The notes under the pieces: model-generated
Told to the model about the DNA's origin: nothing
Database searches by the model: none
What the model saw: the letters and a program-made list of their open reading frames with translations, nothing else
In this document: in pieces, positions 49,771 through 61,600 of the stretch
How the letters are laid out: every line of letters starts with the position of its first letter
Position numbering within the stretch: the first letter of the stretch is position 1
DNA from: Branchiostoma floridae
Lineage: Eukaryota; Chordata; Leptocardii; Amphioxiformes; Branchiostomatidae
Reading direction: 5' to 3'
DNA length: 64,000 bases
Assembly: GCF_000003815.2 (NCBI RefSeq)
Contig: NC_049989.1
Span: 8,768,251 to 8,832,250, forward strand
Program-made: the position numbers and the translations under genes

Positions 49771-51559
49771 AGAGACCACATAAAGAAAGAGGGTTACACA
49801 CGTTTGGATCGGCAACTGCAAATTTATTCATGAAAGAGACAATTTCTAAAATGTACTTCTGAAAGGCAACAGACAATAAACTGTGCCACTTGGATAAAAT
49901 GCAGTTAATCAATAACTAACTTTATATTGGCATCGTTTTGGCCCAGTTGTCACAAACATACGTCAATGAATTCATCAGTCGAAAGGTTTGCTTATACTCC
50001 ACAATACAATATGTAGTCTTACTAATTTGCTAATTTTGGGACTAGTATATAATATGTATATTATGCATTATACAAGATAAATGTGCTGTTTTTAGTGATT
50101 TTCGGGGCGATCACTTAACCTATAAAGATGGCAATGGGTTGTTTTATGGGCATATTAACTGAAACAAATTGCTATTGGTTGATGATATTGCTATAGGTTT
50201 TCGGTGTACATGAGCTTCAACGAAAATATATCAATTAACTAACATGAAGCTAAAAATGATAAATATTGAAAGTAAGTATCTTGAATATTCCGTTATCCTT
50301 ATCAAGTGAATCATATAATTTGATTAAATCATAACTACATTTTAATATATTCCTTAATTCTTATCAACTTTTCAGCCTAAAACGTAAGATAACAATATTT
50401 GAAATATTCCGTAATCCTTATCAGGTGTAAACTACAAGCTTCTCAACCATTAAACTACACATATTGTTGCTGCTTAGATGCTAGCTCTAACGTCAAGATG
50501 GTGATGGCTGTAACTAGCTATGATGTCATGATGGCTACGATGACGTGATTGATTAGCTGACAGGTGTGACGTCACGATGGGTAGGCATGGTTGAAAAGCA
50601 GGTATGCCTGAGAGCTACGAATGGGCAACACGGTGACGGGCTGTCGGACAATTGTCGTCATGGAGTAACCGTGCCGCCGACTAGGTATCTTTATTGGAAT
50701 GTTATGATAGTTACGTAATGAATAATAAAATGATATCATCGACAAAGGTCGTGTAACAGTTTCATAAGACAGAATAAGAATGTTTAAGCTTAAGCACAAT
50801 GCTGGGCCGCCTGTACGTCATTGTATTTTTTATTCACATTTACCTTCGCCGAGAAGGCTAATATGTTTTTGCTTTCGTCTGTGTGTTTGCAACGGTTATC
50901 GTTGCAATTCACGCAGCTATAGATGGGTAGTTATGATTTTTGTCATGTCACAAGTACTTGACCAATAGAAGAAACTATTTCATTTTGTGCTCCCTAACAG
51001 CTTTTTTTTTGGCTGGCAAATTTATCAAGTTCATGATTGTTCATGTTCTGCAATTCCATATTGCTAACAGTGCTTTAGTTATTTTGCTTGCCGGATTGGC
51101 GCTACCGCCCCCACCAAACATTTTAGTGCCCAACATTGTGTTGCAGTTGCCGTAAAGCCCTCTGAAATCAATGCCCAATTTCTTCCGGTCACAGTCTGTG
51201 TCGTTGTGTATTGAAGGACGATTGTGAGATCATTGAAGACATGGGAGGCCACAAAAGGGTCAATTGGGATATCTTATAATTATTATTGAAAGACCGTTGT
51301 TTATAACTATCTAGCTTGTGGACAAATTACGATCCCGAATATCGTGCAGATCTCTGATTGGAAAACTTTGTCTTTTTTCACTCAACAAAAGTGTAAAATT
51401 GTGTTCTTTCATAGCTGTTTTCTAAATATACCTAGTATTGATGTAGGGCTGAGTTAGGTCGTTAGCAAGCCATCTGGAGGATTGCACTCTGCAGGCTATG
51501 TATCTAATCTTCGAGCAAGTTTTCTTTTAGTGTTTTTTGATGATTTCCTTTACTATCAT

Positions 51560-52400
51560 TTAATGCCATTTATTATTACTTTTGCAAACAAAATTGTATG
51601 GTACGGTAGTAAATCAAAATGATTGCCTAAAATGATATAGTGCGGACGACGACAGAAGAAATGGAGTATTAAATTCAAAAGGCTTATTAATCCATATATC
51701 ATTTATCAATTATGTCATATTTCATATCTGTTCCACTTCTAAGTAACGACTGCTGTGATGAGTGTTTGTGTTTGCAGATAGTGACGTCTGTAGTTAGCTT
51801 GATGAGTGCGTTAAACATGTTTGGGATAAACAGCCCGAGAACTAGCAACCTGGAAATGGAACAAACTATAAAACATGAATGAATTTCGAAAGTAGCCGAC
51901 GACTCGTGCGCGGGGTCCCCGTGGTTTCGATGAGCATCAACCAGGGGGAGGGGTGGTCGTCTGGCTGGAGGCAGAAACAAACAAAAATGAACGTGTTACT
52001 ATAAATAACAGCAACTTAACTGGACAGGGCAAAGCGTCGATGTAAGCAATCCATGAACATGTAAACACTAAAATTCATGTAAATCAACTGGCATGCATCG
52101 TAACTTCTAGCTCAACGAAATGGCATGTTTTACTTAGTCACAAAGGAGACCTGCACATGATTAAGACGTTATACAGCTGACTCAACTCAGGTAAACCTGT
52201 GTACTTACCCATTCAAACCAGGTTAAATCCTGACCTAAACGTACTAAATGTATAATAAAATTTCTCCGCAAACAGGGTACTGACTACATAATGTGCGTAG
52301 GCTTAAGGTTCCATGCTAACATGATACGAAGGAACCGCCAACAGTCCAAGAGATATATGTTGAAACCTTTACGTACCCGGCCGCAGAGCCGCCACTGTGT
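51560..52400 (-). other. Putative 3' UTR of the MACPF-SRCR gene
   Basis: After the stop codon the minus strand runs into GTACGTAAAGG near 52376, a possible UTR splice donor. Acceptor-like CTGCCTCCAG (near 51966) and CATTTCCAG (near 51851) sites follow, then an AATAAA-type signal on the minus strand near 51570. An open frame in 51699-51963 encodes a short hydrophobic stretch (LLVLGLFI). Whether this is UTR or an alternative C-terminus cannot be told without transcripts. Confidence 0.3.
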
Positions 52401-52645
52401 TCACTGCCTGTCGTAGAAATGGTTGTTGGGGTTGTCACGTGAAGTGGTTGTACCGCAGGTGGCAGTTTTCGGATAGCAGGCTCCGTTGGAGAACAGGAAG
52501 GACACACACTGGGAGCTGCCGCTGCACCGGCTGGCACAGTCTGAGAGAGTGGTCCCGGTGGTGTGGATGGACCAGATGTCGTTCCCCGGACAGTCTCCCG
52601 GTCGGACCGTGTAGCCGGGAACACTCGGCAGTCCGGTACCGGCTC
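52401..52645 (-). CDS. Terminal coding exon: PAN/apple-like domain and stop
   Basis: The acceptor CCTTAG at 52646 leads into [21 protein letters not shown], then [17 protein letters not shown] and [10 protein letters not shown], ending FYDRQ and TGA (52403-52401). Six Cys residues and the [12 protein letters not shown] spacing fit the PAN/apple superfamily, which binds proteins or carbohydrate in extracellular receptors. No transmembrane segment or GPI signal follows in this frame, so the protein ends as a soluble form. A downstream candidate exon (51699-51963) could be 3' UTR or an alternative end. Confidence 0.85.
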
Positions 52646-55600
52646 CTAAGGTGAGAATGTTAACATAACGTGTGATCGAAAGGCACGAAGCGTCAACAAA
52701 AACGTGCCCGTCATCACAAAACTGCTGTTGGTTAGATAAACCAAAATCAGAAACAGAAACAAGACAAGTTTTTTTTTTTCTTTTCTTAAGATTATGTGTA
52801 ATTTGCGGGTCTTAAGCTTATGTGAAATTTGCGGCACGACGAAACTGTTGTGCGTCGATTCCGTATCTCCTGTATCACCTGTCAACCCTCGCACATTACA
52901 CTGACCTTTCCGATCGCCGTTCACTTTGAAAATTGATCAACTGATAAACATTCATTATAGGTCCCTCGAAAATGTTATTTGGCGAAGGGATGAGGTCGCG
53001 GAACTCACCGCTCGAGCAGACCACGCCAGCGTCCTCACTGTGACCACAGTTATGTGACCCCCATCCTCTATGGCTGCAGTCTTCGATGCTTGTCTCAGAC
53101 CCCCCACAGGCCAGGTCGTCCAACCAGATCTGACCTGACCCCGCCCCAAACGCTGCCTGTGATCGGGCCTCGAGAGCGCCTCCGTATCCCAGCTGACGAC
53201 AGATGACGTTGGCGTCGTTCATGTCAAAAGCGTCGTCACACACCGTCCCCCACTGTCCGTCATGGTTCACTTCAACCCTGCCCTCGCTGGATGAACTTCC
53301 ACCCACCAGTCGGATGCCTGAAAAAGTGACGTCATGGAGTGTAAACGTGACTCAACGTAAACTGGGTTCTCTTTATATCCGTGCTTGCAATATTTTTTGA
53401 TTTAGATCTATTTTTTATCGTCCAGCAATCCTGGCGTAAGAACTCACGCGTTGTCGGATGCCTGGTAGATCTCTACAATGTCTTACTACATTATTAATTA
53501 TGGATACAAAAATGCCCATCATTCACAAAAGAAACCATTTATTCATTCATTCATTCCAAAATCATATCCAGTTGCTCGAGTGGCTGCCAGTGCTTTTTGG
53601 CGCATTCATTCATGGCTTGTCGATTTTGTCTCCTTTTTCGTACATAATTTTCAGTTAACTCACCGCTCAAGCAGACCACGCCAGCGTCCTCACTGTGACC
53701 ACAGTTATGTGAGCCCCATCCTCTATGGCTGCAGTCTTCGATGCTTGTCTCAGACCCCCCACAGGCCAGGTCGTCCAACCAGATCTGACCTGACCCCGCC
53801 CCAAACGCTGCCTGTGATCGGGCCTCGAGAGCGCCTCCGTATCCCAGCTGACGACAGATGACGTTGGCGTCGTTCATGTCAAAAGCGTCGTCACACACCG
53901 TCCCCCACTGTCCGCCATGGTACACTTCAACCCTGCCCTCGCTGGACGAACTTCCACCCACCAGTCGGACCTCGGCACTTTGCGCTGATCCAGTCGAGAA
54001 ACATTTAAGATACAAGAAAATGATTCAGTTAAGTATTAAAATGCAAGTTATTATATCATTGATATTCAACTTTTATCCTTACCCGTGCAGCTAGTTGCGC
54101 CCGCACTACTAGATGTGCCAGCAGGGCAGGGGTCGCAACTGGATGATCCATCCGCTGTGTTGAAGGTCCCTGCCGAGCACGGCTGACAGGAGGAGGAGCC
54201 AGCCCTACTGAACTGTCCTGCCGTACAGGTTTGGCAGCTTGTGGACCCTGTGGAGGGACTGTACTGTCCTGCTGGGCATTGATTGCAACTGGATGCTGAA
54301 CTCTGTGTCCCGATCGTTCCTGCCGGGCACGGCTGACAGGCGGAGGAGCCAGCATTGCTGTACTCTCCTATGGCGCACGGATCGCACGCCGTCCTGTCCG
54401 TTGTGCTGTGGGTCCCAGCCGGGCACATCTCTTCCACCTAATTAGTATAAAACAGTCCGGGATAATGCAGATGTAACGCAGTACGTACAAAACGCAGGTA
54501 AGGACTATATGGTGATAATGATCATTTGAGGATTTGCCTTCGTTATGCCACTCTGACTAGCACCTCCTGAATCATATTGCCAAACTACCTCCTGCCATAC
54601 TACTCACCTCATCACCGTTGACACACTTGTAGCCAGACTGGCAAAGCCTGCAGGTGAACGCGCCGCCTGAAAAAAAAACAGAATCAGAAAACCATGAATA
54701 TTGGAGTTAATGAGTGAGTGAGTGAGTGAGTGATCGAGTGAGTGAGTGAGTGAGAGTGTGAGTGGGTGAGTGAGTGATCGAGTGAGTGAGTGAGTGAGAG
54801 TGTGAGTGGGTGAGTGGGTGAGTGAGAATGTGAGTGGGTGAGTGAGTGAGCAAGTATGAGTAAGTGATCGAGTGAGTGAGTGAGAGTGAATGAATGAATG
54901 AATGAATGTGAATAGGCTGTGTAAGTTAAAGATTTATTGAGTCAGTGAGAGTGAGCAAGAGTGAGTGAATGAATGAATGTGTCAACCATGATGCAAGTTA
55001 TCATGATGCGTAAGACCAACCACTTGTAGGTCAGAAATCATAAATGAGCTGGTTTCCTTGCAACTGGTGCACTACATAGTAGAACCCATGGGGAAAAAAT
55101 TGAACGTTATTCAAAGTTATGCATAAGGAACATAAATAGAATAAATATTGCATCTCACATATACACAAGGCCCTTGCTTATGCCAGGGGCAAATATATAA
55201 TGTTGCAGTCTAAGGAACTACAGCTTTTACTTTTCTTCTGATATGATTTAGCATGACTGGTACTCATACAGTCCGAAAGACTTCTATCACCAATCCGATA
55301 TAAACACAAATCTCTCTGTTTCACTCACCACTAGAAACGGCCCTCTCTCCAGGGCTACATCCATTTGCGCATGTGCCGTCAGCTGCCGTGTAGGCACACA
55401 CGGTACACTGGTGCACGGCTGGTCCCGTACACACAGCCCTGCCCTCCGCACTGACGTCAGAGCACAGGCTGCTGCACCCTGGACAGCAAACAGGTTGGAA
55501 CACAAATGATAAGTGCTATGAACATGATAGGCAGGTAACGTTATAATGATGATGATGATGATGATGATGATGATAATGACAAGGATGGTTGTAAATTTAT

Positions 55601-58600
55601 CAGCTGCAATTTTGTCATCTTGGAAACTGATGAGCGTTAACATACACTTGGTTAAAGAGAATTATTCTGCAATTTTTACTGTATTGTAACAGAAACAATG
55701 CATGGTAATCTGCATATACATGCATATGGGACTTGAGCTACGTGCATTGCTAGTCCGCGCCACACAAACTCTGATGTCCAGGGCTGTAAGTGACCCCTCC
55801 ACATAGAGGCCGGTCGGATGTTGGGGCAGGCTGCTGTAAGCGAAATTTAACCAGGCTAGTATATTGTTATCTTAAAGATTTTATGGTAAAATTTTGTCTG
55901 TAGAATACAAGACTAAATAAGGCTTACTCCTGCACACGCCGTTGTCGTCATAGTGGGTGAGAGGACAGTCAGCTACACACGTCACCACGCCGTCATCAGG
56001 GATATCCTCCATCCTCTTTATACCTAGATGTGCATCGAGGGCAATAATGAGTGTAGGCTAAACAGGTGCACAAGTAGAAGGGCTATTACTCAAACATAAC
56101 AGAACAACACAAATTGGAACAGAAATTGTTTCTTTATCATCAGACTAATAAATGCAAGCAGAATTCACTACGTGAAAGTTAGTGATAGTATCCAATTTTT
56201 GTATTCCAAGTGGCCTTTCACAACTTACAATGGTGGGGAGGCATAACGGGCGCAAAGTGCTATACATGTAACCAAGTGGCTCTGTGTTAGAATCCTGTCA
56301 TTTTACCGATCTTGTGCGCTTGGGTAAGGCACTTGACACGATTTTTCCCACTTCACCCAGGTGTAAAAATTGGCGAGACTACAGTTGTGGTGAAAAGCTC
56401 TGCATTTCAATATTGAGACAGTGGATAAAAACTCACAAACGTCCCAGTGACTACCTGTACCTTCGGTCTATTCTTTGTATGTGGAAGAGTTAATATAAGT
56501 TACTAACTTGAGTGCAGTGCCACATTCTCCTTGTCAGTTCGAAAGCAAATTTTTTAAACAAAAGTTACAACTTACATTCGCAGTTGATTGTTCCAGTGGC
56601 CATGGCCATATTTCCCGGACAGGTTGCTACACACTCGAAATCACCGATGGAGCCAGCCAGGTACGGGAAGGCGAGTCTGGCATTCTGGCACGCGATGCAG
56701 TCACGTGGGTCGTCAGATCCTGTAGTCCTGCAGCCTAGAAAACAGAGAAACAGTCATCAGAAGTTAGACGTTTTGAATCTCACCGCGACAAGAACAAGGA
56801 GGTACACAGCGTGAGTTTCGTCATGGCACGTCTATTGCGTGCGGGGACGAAACTACCGCGTGTGTAAATCTTCCGATTTGGGTCCCCTATGTACCTGGAA
56901 GAAGCAGACGGACTGGCTGGAGGCTTAAGAACTGGAATGTAGATGATCAAATCTCTACACATACTAGTAAACATGAAAGTCTTCACATATGGACTTCGCT
57001 GATGGTCTTCTGTCTGAAAACAAAAGATGAATTTAGAAGCAAATTTTCACTCCGAGTTTCTTTACCGTTACATTCAGCATGACAGACTTGTACACATCTG
57101 TCGCCTTCTCTGACTGTTCCCTCGCGGCAGACGACGTTGAGGTCCCCGGGTTTGAATATCTGATTCACTCCCATCAGCTTCACGGGGTGCTCGCCGCTAC
57201 CGAACGCGTAGTAATGAAGAGACAGGACACTGGGGAACTGGTAGTCCAGCCAGACGTGACCGCGATCCTGTAGGGCGTACCGATAATGAAATGTTACGTG
57301 CAATATTAACATCTAAAGGCAACAAAGACCAAATTGTACTTGTCATATGCCAAAAATCAGTTACTCAAGCAACTTGATATGATTTTGGAAACGGTCATAC
57401 GTTTTAGATAACTTTCGTCAGTGACACTGACGTGAAACAGTGAAACTTCAAATGTTTTCTATTGGAATTCAAACTGTTTTCAGCTTGACTTTGTCTTAAC
57501 TATTTTCCTATTGGACACCCAACATTGTCTTCACTCATAGGATAAAAGAGACCAGTTTCTCCCAGATCACTTCAGTGTCACTGACGAAAGATAGTGGATG
57601 CTATCTGAAACGTCTGACCGTTTACAAAATCATGTCCAGTTGCTTGAGTAACTGTTATTTGGCATATCGTTTTACCTGGGTGTCTAATCTTTATCGATGT
57701 ACTTAACATTTCAGTTGGAAGTGTACTTAACATTTCTGTTTTCTGTAGAAAAAAAATGTTTTAAAGATGCGACTTTACCTCGTTGTCCGGCGTCTTTCCA
57801 AACTGAACCGTTGTTAGGGATTCTGTTACGTCCTCCGTTACGCAGACAAAGTAGGACTGGTACAGTGTATTTGATCCAAGGCCTTTGGCTCCCTTGTCAA
57901 GTTGTGTAACCGCCAACCGCATCGCCTGTACATGGATTGAAAAGTGTTTTTTTTTTAGATAAAATCCTTGTCTTCATCGAGAGTCATAAGAATCCTCTTC
58001 TAAAATAGTTTAAAAATATTAAAGAAGTACAGGCATTTGCACATGTGTAGACTGTAAGGTGCATTCGTCTAATGATTATACTAGTGAAGTGTTACACATG
58101 TGACTTGATGGGTGAGCATGGGAAGTAAAAGTTATTTCCTTAGATGGAAATGGAAATGTGATGTAATGTAATGTAATGCAGTGAGATATAGAAACAGAAT
58201 ATTTGATAACCTTATACATAGCCACGCCGGAGGTAGAGATTTCTACAGTAACCCAGGTCTGGTGGTCTTTGGGGACGCCGGCAAACACCAGGTAGATGTC
58301 CCCTTCAGAGGCTGCCGTGAAGTGGATGCACTTTCCTCCATCGGTGGGGTCGATGCGGTGGGAGTTCGACCACTGCAGGTTACACGGCATCTGTCCTCTT
58401 GTAGAACTGAAAAAGATTCGAAGTTTAGATTAAGACTGATAAAGATTCCAGCAAACTAACTGCCTTAAGCTAAGGGCACAACCCACCGTACGTGCAATTT
58501 GTCCGTACGGTTTTTTGAGAGGCCACGTCCGCCACGTATTTCTAAAAACGTGGGGAACGACTGGCAAGAGCAGGGAGGGAGTACGTCAAAACGGCAACAC

Positions 58601-61600
58601 AAAGTTTTGCCTGCATGTGAAGCTCTACGGCGTGTCTGCGTGCTCCAAAATCCGCCAACTTCCCTACGAGTTCGTACGGAGGCGGTACTTACCACTTACG
58701 GATGCCAAAAGGTTGCCCACGTTTTGGCACGAAGACAGCACGTATTCGCACGTACGGCGGGTTGTGCCCTTAGCTTAAATGAATATCCTGTCTCCCAGCA
58801 GCTATCATGAGCAGCTTACCTTTGGTGGTGGCTGAGCTGTTCCAGCAGTGACTTGTACTCGGCCCTGGCTATCTCCATGCCGTTGATCGAGGCAGGCAGG
58901 TTCAGGATTACCGCTGATGATGCCTCAAAGTCCTCTTCTGTCATAGTAAAGATGCCGTTGTTCTCGTTGTACGTCATGACTAGACCCCCGACACTAACCT
59001 AGATACGTGTAGAACAGCAGCACATTGTTAGCGATAGTGCATGCTGTTGGGCTGATTCAAAAGCCATACAAAACATCAATGTTGCAAGTGTGAAGGTGAA
59101 TGTAATGTTATTGTAGGTAGAAATGTGGGTACCTTGTGCCGACTGACGTCACCACTGTTGCCATTTCGGTGTCCGTCGTATAGATTTGGGGTGCTTCCTT
59201 CCCTGATGGTCAGCCAGTTGTCCGACGTAGACCTAAACTTGACGTTGACAGTAGCCCTGGCATCCAGGAAATGTGGAATGCTGTGCGGCATGCTGAAAAT
59301 GACTTTGAACTCGCCTCCGCTGATCATCTCTTGCCAGCTGGGCGCTCCGACTGTGGACTCGTCGAGAAGGGCCAACTCTGCGGTCTCACATCCGGGAGCT
59401 CCGGCTAGGATTTGGAAGTCGGAGGAAAGGAAAGGTCCCTAGGATAGAAAATATCATTTGTATTAGTAAACTGAAAACCGTTCTGAAAACATCAACAACA
59501 GTTATCAACTGTCAAATGTGCATACTGTTTCTGACATTAAGTTTATTCTCAGTTTTCTCAAGCATACTTTTTCTCAGTAAAGAGTGATATGTGCTAACGT
59601 TAGTTCACCTTTATCCGTAGGGTAATTAAATAACCTATGTCCGTTGTTTAAAAAAGGAGGGTATTTAGGAATATTAAGTCGACGGATGGTGCCTTCACAT
59701 TGCAATTCTTTCAATTTACTGCAGTTACTGCAGTTTGAAACCACCGTCTGTCGTCTTGACATCCATAAATACTCTGTATCTCAAAGCAACGGATATAAGT
59801 TACTCTGCGGATAAAGGTGAATTAGCGTTACATCACAAATATGTTCCAATGCAGACATCCCCTACCTCCTCCAAGTACACAGCTATGGCCCGCTTCAGTG
59901 CCAGTCGTCTCTCGGTAAGGGCCTCTTCGATATCCCTTTTCTCATTAAAGTTGCAGTAGCGGATTTCGGATCTGGTGGTGTTACCGTCGGCCATGTCTTC
60001 AACGTAATACCTGCGACCTGTGCCGTCTTCAGTCAGGGTTTTCCTGCATAAAAAAAAACATGACAGTAAAACATCATATGCGACGACATTTCGAATAAAC
60101 CGTTTCAATAAACAATATAACGACTTTTCGAGTGTTATGGTACATAAGATTAAAGATTGTGAATGCAAGGTTTGAATCCAGAGAGTAGTCACATTTGTAT
60201 TCATGTGTAGTCATACAGGCATCATCAGTAGTTTACTGATTGGATTTACCTCACATTCTAAAACACAGAATATGACGAGCTTTCTGTCCATGAAAGAAAA
60301 TACCTCCCAAAGCAGCCGTAGTCCACAACTCCATGGGGGAAAAGGGAGTCGTAGTTCATGTCCAGCAGGTCGGTGACTGTAAGCATCCGGAACTCGAAGG
60401 CTTTGGGGTACTCTTCAATAGATTCCAGCCAGTCTTTCAGGGAGTTTCCGAAGGATGTTGTGTAGAACTCGGTGATGGCGGCGGCAATCTTCTGGTCTCC
60501 TCCCTGCACCTCCAGGACTTCATTGCTGAACTCGTATTCAGATCTGTAGTAAGGAAGTAAGTGATACATGAAGTCCAATTGGTTAGTTATCAGTAAAAGA
60601 AGGATACTGCCTATGTTAAACAATAAGCTAATCTAGGACATCTGACCCATAACAGTAGTTCCTCTCCTTTTTCGAGGAGGCAGGTAAAACTATTAGGTCA
60701 TGTGTACCTGGTCACAACACAGGCTGTTCCTGAAGCCTTTCACTGACTCTTGTTCCCTCTCATTCAATGCTGATGCTCAAAAACCTTACTATTAAGCGTG
60801 CTGGAATTGAGTAAGCTTATGTCGTGGGTCTTTTTTTTATTAAGAGCTTAACATTTGCATGGCGATGCATAAAGAACAGGAATTGTTCATCCATATAATC
60901 AACTCACGCAGCAGATGACTCATAGGCACTTTCCGACTCTGCTGTTCCACTGGATGCTGTGCCGGTCGAAGTGGCTGATTCTCTCTTCGTCTCGTGTTCA
61001 TGCCACCAGCTGCTGGACTTGGTCTGGGTCTGCTGGGCGGAGTAGGTGCTGAAGAGTTTCTTGAAGTCGGACTGAGCAGCCGTCGCAAAAGTCTGCTGCG
61101 AGTCTTGAGAACTTGCTTCCTTGGTCTTGATGATCTTGAGTTGCCCGCCAAACTTTGCAGACGTGATGTAATGAGTGCCCCATCGCAGAATGAACTTTTC
61201 TGAGAGGAAAGACACATTGCGTTAGACAGGACCTGGGCAATTTTTTACTCAACAGTGCGAAATACAGCTGAAATGAACAGGTAGTCTTGTTTAGCTAGTC
61301 AAAATTGAATTGTAATTGCCCAAAATGGAGGCCGGACACTTACGGAACTCCCTGTCTGCTCCTATGGCAAAATACGTTCCCGGTAGAGCCAGGAAGTCAC
61401 GCAGGAACGCTAGGTTCAAGTTTTCAGGACCAACGAAGTCCAGGAAAATTTCGTACCTAGTAAGGATGAAAAATACCCCCTATTTACGATGGGTCCTTAT
61501 CTTGTGAACATGGTGTTATTTTAAAAACGATGAAATCATTCTGAACAAAACATTGTGGTTTGCTTAGACTCTTACCTGAACACGTTGAGCTCTACCATAG

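Larger units (their letters stand above)
47501..51559. other. Intergenic region between CHEK2 and the MACPF-SRCR gene
   Basis: It contains microsatellites (48225-48263, 49718-49770) and a CCAAT cluster (48467-48629). The plus frame at 48862-49302 (146 codons) has no family match that I recognise and includes a dispersed repeat motif. No gene is supported. Confidence 0.55.

Noticed and set aside
52397-54445. Plus-strand frames opposite the SRCR, GCC2/GCC3 and PAN exons
   Set aside because: Shadows of the minus-strand coding exons; Cys-rich repeats keep the complement open.
58499-58810. Overlapping frames of about 100 codons in CpG-rich sequence
   Set aside because: They lie within the TTAA miniature element and simply reflect its GC-rich palindromic body.
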